Shown: piece by piece, positions 16,907 to 24,068 of the stretch
Numbering within the stretch: position 1 is the stretch's first letter
Layout of the letters: every line of letters begins with the position of its first letter
IMG/VR virus record: IMGVR_UViG_3300025113_000006
Coordinates: 1 to 40,733 of that record
DNA length: 40,733 bases
DNA from: a virus
Direction: 5' to 3' (one strand)
Notes under the pieces: generated by a model
Told to the model about the DNA's origin: nothing
The model's database searches: none
The model's input: the letters and a program-made list of their open reading frames with translations, nothing else
Program-made: the position numbers and the translations under genes

Positions 16907-17491
16907 TTACACCTTACCCACCCGACGGGCGTGGTGTGCCTTCATCGCCGCCGCCATGTTGGCGCGGGCCGCGTCGGTGGCCCTCCGCTTCGTCTTCCGG
17001 ATCTGGTCGCAGTGGTACTCCCAGTTCAGCGGGTGGTTCATCAGCAGCTCAGGGTGGGGATATCCCTTCTTCCTTCTTCGCTCCGTCTCGACCTCCAGGG
17101 AGTGAGCGCGCCGCTCAGCGAGGTCCTTGGCGGCGCGCTGCTTGTTGGCCCGCCCCTCGGGAGAATCCAGCATGCCAGGTGGCTTGCCCCAGCGGGCACC
17201 TGCCGGGTTGTTGAGGTAGGTGCCGCCGGCCTGCTCGGTGAGGGCCTCCACCAGCTCGGACGCCTGCGCGTCGCTGAGGTTGTCGGCCAGCTTGAAGAGC
17301 AGGGGGCGTGAGCCCGCGTCCAGCAGTTCCAGGATCCACGCCATCACCGGCGTTGGCTCGATGCCGCGGCGGCGCCGGATGCGGGCCGCGGACAGGTGGT
17401 CGGCGAGAGTGGTGGCCGGCTCACGCGACGAGCGGCCGACGTAGCGGGCGGTGTTGGGGTCGGCTGGGTCGACCAAGAAGTAGACCATCAT
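16907..17491 (-). CDS. GIY-YIG family nuclease
   Basis: The 194-residue protein has a GIY-YIG domain in the first 100 residues: VYFL (residues 3-6) stands for the GIY motif and RYVGRS (16-21) for YIG and the catalytic arginine (Arg20). His32 and Glu79 (the metal-binding position in SELVEALTEQ) follow, then the conserved Asn94 in TYLNNPAG. Such domains cut DNA and occur in phage homing or repair endonucleases. The C-terminal half is very basic (RRRKKG, KTKRRATDAAR, KAHHARR) and presumably binds DNA. The ATG overlaps the previous stop (ATGA), so it is coupled to the 98-residue gene. Homing and host-DNA degradation roles cannot be distinguished. Confidence 0.8.
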   Translation of the reverse strand: MMVYFLVDPADPNTARYVGRSSREPATTLADHLSAARIRRRRGIEPTPVMAWILELLDAGSRPLLFKLADNLSDAQASELVEALTEQAGGTYLNNPAGARWGKPPGMLDSPEGRANKQRAAKDLAERRAHSLEVETERRRKKGYPHPELLMNHPLNWEYHCDQIRKTKRRATDAARANMAAAMKAHHARRVGKV

Positions 17492-17784
17492 GAGTAGGCC
17501 TCCAGGAGGGCGAGGGCCCTCGGTTCGTCCATTGAGGGAAGGAGCGCGAGGGCGCGGTGGTTCAGCTCCTCGGCGGCCTCGTCGTCGTCCATCGCGATGC
17601 CGACCTCGTCTGAGGAAAACAACGGGCGGACAACGGCGCGACCGTTGTGGTCGGTGGTTCGCTTGGATACCGCTAGAAACGGCTTGCCGCTGGCCGTGAT
17701 GAGGACGGCCAGCTCAAAGGGAGAGTCAATAGGGGGTGGAGCCGGTGGTGGCTCACCTGGTTCAAGGTCATTGAAGAGGAGCAT
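17488..17784 (-). CDS. hypothetical acidic protein, 98 aa
   Basis: The product begins MLLFNDLEPGEPPPAPPPID and is acidic, with a proline-rich N-terminus and a helical C-terminus (DDDEAAEELNHRALALLPS). No family is recognised. There is no ribosome site at normal distance: the only GGAGG is about 24 bases upstream, while a TATAAG sits eight bases before the ATG. The mRNA may therefore be leaderless. It is the first leftward gene at the divergent control region and is coupled to the GIY-YIG nuclease. Confidence 0.55.
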   Translation of the reverse strand: MLLFNDLEPGEPPPAPPPIDSPFELAVLITASGKPFLAVSKRTTDHNGRAVVRPLFSSDEVGIAMDDDEAAEELNHRALALLPSMDEPRALALLEAYS

Positions 17785-17786
17785 GG

Positions 17787-17837
17787 TGTATCTTATACTG
17801 GTGGGTGACCTCCGTAGATGGTATATTCAGGATACAC
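17787..17837. promoter_or_regulatory. dyad in divergent control region
   Basis: GTGTATC (17787-17793) with TATAC (17795-17799) is mirrored by GTATA (17821-17825) with GATACAC (17831-17837). The dyad covers the whole upstream region of the leftward 98-residue gene and abuts the rightward promoter module. It has the size and spacing of a two-site operator for an early/late or left/right switch; no cognate repressor is known. Confidence 0.55.
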
Positions 17838-17838
17838 G

Positions 17839-17880
17839 CGTTACTAAATAGCGGTGTACAACCAGGGCCGCATGTATTAT
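17839..17880 (+). promoter_or_regulatory. rightward early promoter module, copy 6
   Basis: GTTAC (17839-17843), ten bases, TGTACAACC (17855-17863), then TATTAT (17875-17880). The distance from GTTAC to TGTACAACC is the same ten bases as in the leftward copies, so the same factor should recognise it. A CTAAATA motif (17844-17850) is embedded between the two boxes. It would drive the two small genes and the primase-helicase. Confidence 0.7.
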
Positions 17881-17912
17881 GATGGTCCTACCCTCAACCA
17901 ATGGAGCCAACC

Positions 17913-18104
17913 ATGCATTTTCTCCACGTTATCCACCTTGACGACCACCGCTACGACGCGGCCCTCGCGGCCCTCGGCTATACCGACCTCGACCGAGCCG
18001 TCACGATCCTGCTCGAGGACCTGCCGGACCACAAGGTCGATGAGGTCATCGCCGCGCTGGACGCGGTCGATCCCTTCGGCTACACGCTGGAGGGTTCGCT
18101 GTGA
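17913..18104 (+). CDS. small hypothetical protein, 63 aa
   Basis: The ATG at 17913 is preferred over that at 17901 because GGAG lies seven bases before it. The product MHFLHVIHLDDHRYDAALAA continues as an acidic helical protein. It is the first gene of the rightward replication operon and overlaps the next gene by four bases (GTGA). It is unrecognised; small proteins in this position are often loaders or regulators, but nothing in the sequence proves it. Confidence 0.55.
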   Translation: MHFLHVIHLDDHRYDAALAALGYTDLDRAVTILLEDLPDHKVDEVIAALDAVDPFGYTLEGSL

Positions 18105-18328
18105 AGCCCATCGCAAAGCACCCACAGCACCAAGATAAACTTAACAGGTGGTTGGCGGACGAGTACCCGAAAGGGGTGCCAACCAACATCCAGGTGCGCA
18201 CCGACGACGGTGGCACAATCTGGGTTGCTGATGCGTATGGCGCTTGGCCGGTCGTAGATGGGCGCATCTACTATGGGATGCTGGTATATCGCAGCGATGG
18301 TACGTGCAGTCTTCTGCGCGACTGCTGA
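18101..18328 (+). CDS. small hypothetical protein, 75 aa
   Basis: It starts with GTG overlapping the previous TGA and ends in TGATG, overlapping the ATG of the primase-helicase. The N-terminus is basic (KPIAKHPQHQDKLNRWLADE) and the rest is a series of strands (IQVRTDDGGTIWVADAYGAW). No family is recognised. Tight coupling on both sides suggests that it works with the replication protein. Confidence 0.55.
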   Translation: MKPIAKHPQHQDKLNRWLADEYPKGVPTNIQVRTDDGGTIWVADAYGAWPVVDGRIYYGMLVYRSDGTCSLLRDC

Positions 18329-21201
18329 TGCGCCTCTCCTTCATCAACGACTTCTATGACCGGGAGCCCAAGCTCTTGGACGTCGGCATCGACGTGATCG
18401 TCGACGACCTGACCAGCTTCAAGCGCAAGCACACCACCTACGGCACCTACCACCGCTGGAAGCGCCAGCACGATGAGCTTCGTGAGCAGGTGCGGCTGGA
18501 GCGGCTCGCTGGGAACGTCGACACGGCGAAGGAGCTGGCGAAGGAGCGGGACCGGGTCTTCAGGCTGATCGAGGACGTAAAGAACGGGCACGCCTTTCTT
18601 CCTTACGTCTACCACACGCCCAAGCGAGGCAAGGACAACATCGCGCTTCAGACGCTGGTGGTGCTGGACATCGACAGCGGGTTGACAATTGACCAGGCCG
18701 ACGCGGTCCTCGATGGCTACGACCGCGTTACCTACTCCTCCATCTCATCTCGACCCGGTTCCCCTCGCTTCCGGGTGGTCCTCTTTCCCGAGCGGGAGCT
18801 GACCGTCCCTGAGGCGGTTGAGCTCACGCGCCGCATCGACGCGAGGTTTCCCTCGCTCAACCCACCGGAGAAGGAGACGCAGGCCATCGACCCGGTCGGT
18901 GTCAAGGGGGAGCAGCTCTACTTCCTGCCTGGCTGGTTGGCAGAGCACCCTGAGGAGCCGGTGGCGGTCCACCACCTCGGTGCGCGGGTCCCCGTGGACG
19001 CCTTTCCGCTGCGCGAGGCAGATCAGGCACGCCTCACGGTTCGGGCCCAAGGGCGGGTCGCCGACCGCGCGAAGCGCGTGGAGCAGCAGCTGCAGGCGGA
19101 GCGCAGCGGGCTCGCTGGTCCGGGGCTGGTTCGTGAGAAGCGGATGGAGAAGGGGGTGCTGGTCGAGAAGGTATACCTCAGCCTCGATCACGAGCTAGAG
19201 ACCGACCGCGGCTACATCCGCTTCGGCGACGTCAGCGGCCACATCGGCGGCATCGTCTGCCCCGCACACGTCGACGCCCACGGTTCCGAGTTCGCCGACG
19301 TCAACAAGGCAGGCACGCCCTACCTCCACTGTCACTCGTGTGGTACGCTGTGGCCGCCCCCTGAGAAGGGGCTCAAGCTCAAGCGGAAGGTTCCCACCAC
19401 GCAGCCGCTGCTTGACGCGGACGACGACCCCATTGAGCAGCGCGAGGAGGTAGTTCTCCCCGAGCCGCGAGAGTTCTCTCTGCCGCTCCCTTGGGAGAAG
19501 CGGGTCCCCATCATCACCACCTTTCTCACCACCGCGATCCACCACGCGGTGAGCCTCCTCCTTACCCCTGAGGGCTGGGGCAAGAGCACCGTCCTGACGC
19601 GAGGCGTCCTCGCGCTTGGGCGCTCGGTGCTCTTCTGCTGCCCAAGCCACGTGCAGGCCGCGGCCAAGGTGACCGACTTCGCGGACCATGGAGCCGCGCA
19701 CGCGTGGTCGCTTGGCGGGCTGCTCAAGCAGCGACACGGCATCGCGGCCGTCATGACGAGCCGGGACGGTGATGACGACGACGCGTACACCGACATCCCG
19801 GCGACCATCGAGAAGGTGGCCGACGCGCTGCAGCTGCCGCTTGACGAGGCAGACGCCCTCGTTCAAGGGCTCCGAGAGGAGGCCGCCGAGAGCTGCCGCT
19901 CCACCACCCCCGTCCTCGTCACCAGCTTTCACACGGGCTCACGGCTTGCCTCGCGCCCTGGCTTCAACCGCGTGGTCATCGTGGACGACCCCAACCGCGA
20001 CACCCTGCGCGGGGCAACCGTTGCCCTTGAGAACGGGACCTGGTTGGTCAAGCACCAGCGAGCACCTGAGGACCTGCTCTTCGCGAAGGTGCCACCGCAC
20101 CTCCCGCTGATCTTCACGACGACCGAGGTCGGCGTTGAGGAGCGGTTGAGGCACCTCTACGGGCACTCGCTGTTCGTCCACGAGGTGCAGGAGCTCCTTG
20201 AGACCGAGGACCACCTCTTTCTAGCCGACACGCTTCTCGCCCACTCCAAGACCCGCCCGGCCCTGGCGGGCATGGCCAAGGTGATCGCGGTGGAGGAGAA
20301 GGCCGACCTGCTCTTCATCGCCGACGCGACCCAGAGCCGACACAACCACGCCAACACCAAGGGGCGCAACGACCTGACGGGTGACACGGTGACCGCCATC
20401 TCCTGGCCACCCGCGGTGGCCGCCGCCACCCTTGCCGCGGACATCGGCCTGGACCCCAACGATGACGGCGTGGTCGAGGAGCTACGCACGCTGATCGCGG
20501 TCGACCAGTTCAACCAGACCGTGGGCCGGTCCATGGGCTACCGCCACCAGCCTGGCGTCCACACCCTGGTCCTGTGCGCCCCGCGGCTGCGAAACGCGCT
20601 GCTCAACCGCGGGCGCTACCGCTGTACCCAGGTGGACCGACTCGTGAAGAGACGGTCACCAATCAAGGGGCTGCCCGTGGTCCGGTCGACGCTCGTCTAC
20701 GAGCATTCCCTGCCGGACTGGCTCTTCGCCTGGCCAAGGCACCTGCTGGTCTGGGAGACGTGGGTCAAGGAGTTCCCTGGAGTGGATGGGAAGAAGCGGC
20801 TGCTCGAGGTGGTGACGGCCGCGGCCCAGGACCCGACCGTGGACCGTCACCGGAACTGGGAGCTGCTCCAGCGGTACGTGGCCGACGGCCCGCTGCGCTG
20901 GAAGGAGGTTGCCGAGCACCTGGACGGCGCTTCCGACGACCGGCGCACCTACCGGGTCAGGTTTCACGAGCTGGTGGCGAAGGAGGAGAAGATCTACACC
21001 GGTGCTGTGGCCCGTGCGCGCAGGAAGGAGCTAAACGCGAAGCTGAACGCGAAGCTGAACGCGGTGACGAACAAGGGACGACTGACAGGCATGGCTCACT
21101 TTGCCAAGCCGGGGGTGAAAACGAGGAAAAAAGCGGTGCCGGGCAGCGTAAAGGCCGTCCAGCTGGCGCTGGACGGGTGGTTGTTGGTCAGAGAAGGTTG
21201 A
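18328..21201 (+). CDS. primase-helicase replication protein, 957 aa
   Basis: The ATG in TGATG (18328) is chosen; a longer frame from 18244 overlaps the 75-residue gene. The N-terminal third resembles the archaeo-eukaryotic primase fold: VVLDIDSG carries the paired aspartates (Asp114, Asp116) and YSSISSRPGSPRFRVVLF the second motif and Arg147/Arg149, although the usual histidine of motif II is serine here. Cys311, His314, His318, Cys335 and Cys338 form a zinc-finger-like cluster (CPAH...HCHSCG). A helicase follows, with motif I PEGWGKST (Lys419) and motif II IVDDP (Asp553, Asp554). It should prime and unwind phage DNA. The C-terminal KLNAKLNA repeat is basic. No DNA polymerase is present, so host replisome use is implied. 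Confidence 0.75.
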   Translation: MRLSFINDFYDREPKLLDVGIDVIVDDLTSFKRKHTTYGTYHRWKRQHDELREQVRLERLAGNVDTAKELAKERDRVFRLIEDVKNGHAFLPYVYHTPKRGKDNIALQTLVVLDIDSGLTIDQADAVLDGYDRVTYSSISSRPGSPRFRVVLFPERELTVPEAVELTRRIDARFPSLNPPEKETQAIDPVGVKGEQLYFLPGWLAEHPEEPVAVHHLGARVPVDAFPLREADQARLTVRAQGRVADRAKRVEQQLQAERSGLAGPGLVREKRMEKGVLVEKVYLSLDHELETDRGYIRFGDVSGHIGGIVCPAHVDAHGSEFADVNKAGTPYLHCHSCGTLWPPPEKGLKLKRKVPTTQPLLDADDDPIEQREEVVLPEPREFSLPLPWEKRVPIITTFLTTAIHHAVSLLLTPEGWGKSTVLTRGVLALGRSVLFCCPSHVQAAAKVTDFADHGAAHAWSLGGLLKQRHGIAAVMTSRDGDDDDAYTDIPATIEKVADALQLPLDEADALVQGLREEAAESCRSTTPVLVTSFHTGSRLASRPGFNRVVIVDDPNRDTLRGATVALENGTWLVKHQRAPEDLLFAKVPPHLPLIFTTTEVGVEERLRHLYGHSLFVHEVQELLETEDHLFLADTLLAHSKTRPALAGMAKVIAVEEKADLLFIADATQSRHNHANTKGRNDLTGDTVTAISWPPAVAAATLAADIGLDPNDDGVVEELRTLIAVDQFNQTVGRSMGYRHQPGVHTLVLCAPRLRNALLNRGRYRCTQVDRLVKRRSPIKGLPVVRSTLVYEHSLPDWLFAWPRHLLVWETWVKEFPGVDGKKRLLEVVTAAAQDPTVDRHRNWELLQRYVADGPLRWKEVAEHLDGASDDRRTYRVRFHELVAKEEKIYTGAVARARRKELNAKLNAKLNAVTNKGRLTGMAHFAKPGVKTRKKAVPGSVKAVQLALDGWLLVREG

Positions 21202-21204
21202 TGT

Positions 21205-21357
21205 GGAGGCCGTGGCCGTCAAAAGCTACCCCCGGAATGGCACGCCCCTTATAAAGGGGACTCGTTGTTAGTTTTGCCCTTCCGGGGGTAACTTCCCGAC
21301 CCCCTCCTCAGACCCGCTTTATTACCGTTTTGTTACAGTCGGCCGGCCACGGCCTCC
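21205..21357. repeat. three-tier nested palindrome after the primase-helicase (candidate origin or terminator)
   Basis: Three perfect inverted repeats are nested. The outer arms are GGAGGCCGTGGCC (21205-21217) and GGCCACGGCCTCC (21345-21357). The middle arms are TACCCCCGGAA (21227-21237) and TTCCGGGGGTA (21280-21290). The inner hairpin is CCCCTT-ATA-AAGGGG (21245-21259). An A/T-rich stretch (TTTATTACCGTTTTGTTACA, 21318-21337) lies between the middle and outer right arms. This falls in the 363-base gap 21202-21564, which otherwise holds one CTAAATA motif and a leader. The layout suits a replication origin or a strong terminator closing the early operon. Confidence 0.75.
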
Positions 21358-21372
21358 AGCTCGACCTGCCCG

Positions 21373-21379
21373 CTAAATA
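21373..21379 (+). promoter_or_regulatory. late-promoter-like motif CTAAATA
   Basis: GCTAAATACAC lies just after the nested palindrome. The next good gene start (21565) is about 185 bases further on, so a transcript from here would have a long untranslated leader. Confidence 0.5.
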
Positions 21380-21564
21380 CACGGTCGTCCCATAGTATTG
21401 GTAGCCCCTGGTAAGGTGGGCGAGATCATGGACAGCCCGTGTCGGACGCGTCCAGCTGGCGGGACGACGGCCAGAAGACCCAGCGCTCGTTCTCCGGGAT
21501 AACCAAGACGGAACCTACCGAGGTCGCTCCCTTACCGTCGGCGACCACCCTACAGGGAGCCACC

Positions 21565-21858
21565 ATGCTCATCTTCGACCTGCACGCCGTGCCGTCCAAC
21601 GGCGGCCTTGCCTGCCAGCTCTACACCTCGAAGGCCACCTTCAAGGACGGCCTGCGAGGCCACCTGACGAACCGAGCACCGATCGAGGCCAACGCCCTGC
21701 TGGCCCGGCTTGACGAGGTCTGGCGCGACCAACCGCAGCACATCTGCACCTACCACATCTACGGCGACGACATCAGGTACGGCCTCACCGAGTGCGGCGA
21801 CCTCCGCAAGAAGGGGCGCACCCAGGAGCTCCTGGAGCGCCTTCTCACGAAAAGGTGA
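21565..21858 (+). CDS. hypothetical protein, 97 aa
   Basis: ATG 21565 follows AGGGAG by a good spacing; the frame is open further upstream (to a GTG at 21439) but without a ribosome site. The product MLIFDLHAVPSNGGLACQLY contains WRDQPQHICTYHIYGDD with several histidines, and a basic helical C-terminus ending ERLLTKR. Unrecognised. It stands alone between the nested palindrome and the direct repeats before the packaging genes, so a role in replication or packaging is possible but unproved. Confidence 0.55.
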   Translation: MLIFDLHAVPSNGGLACQLYTSKATFKDGLRGHLTNRAPIEANALLARLDEVWRDQPQHICTYHIYGDDIRYGLTECGDLRKKGRTQELLERLLTKR

Positions 21859-21925
21859 CTGGGTAGCCTTACCTGGCGCGTAAAAGTACGAGACCACCAG
21901 GGTTTCAGAAAAAGACTAACCCTGA

Positions 21926-22023
21926 CAACAACTTAGGGTGATGTTTGGGTAGAGGCACTAGATGTAGCGTCTGGTCGTGTCGTGGAAAAAGTGTATACGG
22001 GGCAACAACTTAGGGTGATGTTT
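21926..22023 (+). repeat. pair of 21-bp direct repeats before the terminase genes (candidate pac/cos or ori element)
   Basis: CAACAACTTAGGGTGATGTTT occurs at 21926-21946 and again, without a mismatch, at 22003-22023. The 225-base gap 21859-22083 contains no convincing gene, only these repeats, an ACCCT/AGGGT arm pair around the first copy, and a CTAAATA motif at its right end. Terminase small subunits bind repeated sites close to their own gene, which fits the location. Confidence 0.75.
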
Positions 22024-22071
22024 TTCCCGAGTCAGCGTTTTGGGCCCGCCCGCCACAAGGGTCAACCTGCG

Positions 22072-22078
22072 CTAAATA
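22072..22078 (+). promoter_or_regulatory. late-promoter-like motif CTAAATA
   Basis: The motif ends five bases before the ATG at 22084, the shortest distance of all copies. If it is a -10 box the transcript would start at or near the ATG, leaving this gene leaderless while the terminase genes further on gain a leader. Confidence 0.5.
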
Positions 22079-22083
22079 CGAGC

Positions 22084-22254
22084 ATGGCCAAGCGAAAAAA
22101 ACCTACCCCACCGGACAGCCTCCGTGCCCTGATCAACCGGCTGCGCGCGAAGCTGGGCATGGAACCGCTGCCCCAACCTGACGAGCCACCGCCCACCACG
22201 GTAAATAGACCTCCACCGAAACAAAGGACCCGCAAGGGCACACCTCATGCTTGA
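22084..22254 (+). CDS. small basic proline-rich protein, 56 aa
   Basis: The product MAKRKKPTPPDSLRALINRL continues to a proline- and basic-rich tail and overlaps the next start by eight bases. No clear ribosome site precedes the ATG. It could be a small DNA-binding accessory of packaging, but I do not recognise it. A second A/T-rich motif, GTAAATA (22201-22207), is embedded near its end. Confidence 0.45.
   Translation: MAKRKKPTPPDSLRALINRLRAKLGMEPLPQPDEPPPTTVNRPPPKQRTRKGTPHA
22201..22207 (+). promoter_or_regulatory. late-promoter-like motif variant GTAAATA
   Basis: GTAAATAGACCTC resembles the CTAAATAGACCTT at 34801 apart from the first base, and lies 39 bases before the small-terminase ATG (22247). 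Confidence 0.4.
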
Positions 22255-22759
22255 CCTACCTCCGCTGCCTGAGCGACCACACGGCACCTACCACAAGGAC
22301 AGCCCCGAGTGGCATGAGTACGTTCGTCGGCTCGGTGCGTACTACAACCCAACGAACCGCGCGACCGCGGGCTTTCTAGGCATTCTCTCGGCCACCCTTG
22401 ACCAGCACCCCTTGACAATATCTGCCCTGGCTGCAGGTCGAGCGCTTTTCTTCGCCCGGGTGACGCAGGAGCTGCTCGGTTTCGCGTACTGCGACACGGA
22501 CTCCATCGAGGACCCCGCTGAGCGGAGGCATATGTCAAGCCTGAAGCAGGACACGCTCAAGCACTTCGAGAAGATCCAAGAGAAGCGCGAGGGCCTGGCC
22601 TCCATCCGCACCGAGAACGAGGCAACGCGCGACGCGATCCGCTCGCTGACGGACGCCGACGGCGTCGCCGGCCTGCTCATCTCGCTGACCAAGGCGAAGC
22701 GCGACCAGGCCACTGGCGCCACCACCGGCCCACCAGAGGTGCGCAAGCTGAGTGGCTGA
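22247..22759 (+). CDS. terminase small subunit (putative)
   Basis: The 170-residue, mostly helical, acidic/basic protein sits immediately before the large terminase and overlaps it by eight bases, the usual place for the DNA-recognition subunit that forms a ring on the pac or cos site. The N-terminus (HEYVRRLGAYYNPTNRATAG) and the following helices could form the DNA-binding part, and residues about 95-125 (HFEKIQEKREGLASIRTENE) a coiled coil for oligomerisation. No helix-turn-helix is certain. Assignment is mainly by position and size. Confidence 0.65.
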   Translation: MLDLPPLPERPHGTYHKDSPEWHEYVRRLGAYYNPTNRATAGFLGILSATLDQHPLTISALAAGRALFFARVTQELLGFAYCDTDSIEDPAERRHMSSLKQDTLKHFEKIQEKREGLASIRTENEATRDAIRSLTDADGVAGLLISLTKAKRDQATGATTGPPEVRKLSG

Positions 22760-24032
22760 GCTTCAGCTGCTGCCCGCGCAGCTTGAGTTCCTACAGGACG
22801 ACTCCACCTTTCACCTGGCGCTCGTAGGTGGCATGGGCTCAGGGAAGACGCGGGCCGGTGCCTTGAAGGCCGTTGACCTCGCCTTGAAGAACCCGGGGCA
22901 CCTGGGGCTGATCGCCTCAACGGACGCGTCCACCGCCCGCGACACCATCGTCCTGGCCGTCCAGGAGGTGCTGGAGCAGCTGTCCATTCCCTACCACTAC
23001 AACAGGTCGAGCCTGCGCTTCGAGCTGCAGCTTCCGCACCGGCGTCCAAGCACCATCAAGACGGTCACCTACGGCCAGCCGCTGGTCGGCTTCAACGCGG
23101 CCTTCGCCATCGCCGACGAGCTGGACGTGCTGCCGGCCACTGCGGCCGCCGAGGCCCACGGTGCCCTTGCCCTGCGGGTCCGCGTCGGCGCCGTCAACCA
23201 GGTCGCCGTCACGACGACGCCGGAGGGCTTTCGCTACTGCTGGCGCTTCTTCGACGACGAGCCGACGAAGGACCCGTCGAAGGCGGTCAACCGGCGCCTC
23301 ATTCGAGCCACGACGCTGGACAACCCGCACCTGCCCGATCGCTACATCCAGAACATCTTCGAGACGCGGACCCCCGAGCAGGTACGGGCCTACGCCTTCG
23401 GCTACTTCTGCAACTTCACGACGGGCACGGTCTACCGCTACTTCAACCGGGCCACCTGCTCCACCACGGCCACGGCGGCCGACTTCACCGACCGGCCCCT
23501 GCTGCTCGGCATCGACTTCAACGTGGACGCGATGTCGTGCGTCGTGGCCGTCATCGACCAAGGGCGGCTCCTGGTGGTGGATGAGTTCGTCTCCTTCAAG
23601 GAGCGACCGACGGTCCGAGACACCCGCGACCTCATCTCACAGGTGGTGGCCCGCTACGGTGACCGGACGATCATCGCCTGCCCCGACGCGTCAGGTGACC
23701 GCCGTGACTCCGCCGGCTGGAACACCAACCTGTCCCAGCTTCGGTCAGCGGGCTTCCAGCTGCGCGTCGGGGCCGCCAACCCACGGGTCGTGGACCGCGT
23801 GGCCTCAGTGAACTCTCTCTTTGAGAGCAGCCGAGGTGAGCGCCGCCTGCTCATCAACGTGGACCGGTGCCCAGGGCTCGTGCGCTGCCTCGAGCAGCAG
23901 ACCTACACGGACAAGGGCGAACCCGAGAAAGGCACCGGCCTTGATGGCCCAACGGACGCCATCGGCTACCTCGTCTGGGCGACCTTTCCACTGCGAAACC
24001 GGCTTGAAGCGCAGCACCGGTTGGTGACCTGA
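22752..24032 (+). CDS. terL: terminase large subunit
   Basis: The 426-residue motor starts with GTG. The ATPase half has Walker A GGMGSGKT (residues 26-33, Lys32) and Walker B with the acidic pair in AFAIADELD (Asp122, Glu123). The RNase-H-like nuclease half has Asp255 in LLGIDFN, Asp312 in CPDASGD and Asp402 in DGPTDAIGY, the three metal-binding acids. It cuts concatemeric DNA and pumps it into the procapsid through the portal. All residues expected for activity are present. The gene ends 36 bases before the portal gene, with a CTAAATA motif between. Confidence 0.95.
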   Translation: MAELQLLPAQLEFLQDDSTFHLALVGGMGSGKTRAGALKAVDLALKNPGHLGLIASTDASTARDTIVLAVQEVLEQLSIPYHYNRSSLRFELQLPHRRPSTIKTVTYGQPLVGFNAAFAIADELDVLPATAAAEAHGALALRVRVGAVNQVAVTTTPEGFRYCWRFFDDEPTKDPSKAVNRRLIRATTLDNPHLPDRYIQNIFETRTPEQVRAYAFGYFCNFTTGTVYRYFNRATCSTTATAADFTDRPLLLGIDFNVDAMSCVVAVIDQGRLLVVDEFVSFKERPTVRDTRDLISQVVARYGDRTIIACPDASGDRRDSAGWNTNLSQLRSAGFQLRVGAANPRVVDRVASVNSLFESSRGERRLLINVDRCPGLVRCLEQQTYTDKGEPEKGTGLDGPTDAIGYLVWATFPLRNRLEAQHRLVT

Positions 24033-24035
24033 CCC

Positions 24036-24042
24036 CTAAATA
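24036..24042 (+). promoter_or_regulatory. late-promoter-like motif CTAAATA
   Basis: CTAAATACACCCTA, identical over 14 bases to the copy at 2784, lies 26 bases before the portal ATG in the terL-portal gap. Confidence 0.6.
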
Positions 24043-24068
24043 CACCCTAAAGGCAAAGGGACCCAATC

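Noticed and set aside
18244-18327. Longer primase-helicase start at 18244
   Set aside because: It would overlap the 75-residue gene by 85 bases; the TGATG at 18328 gives normal coupling.
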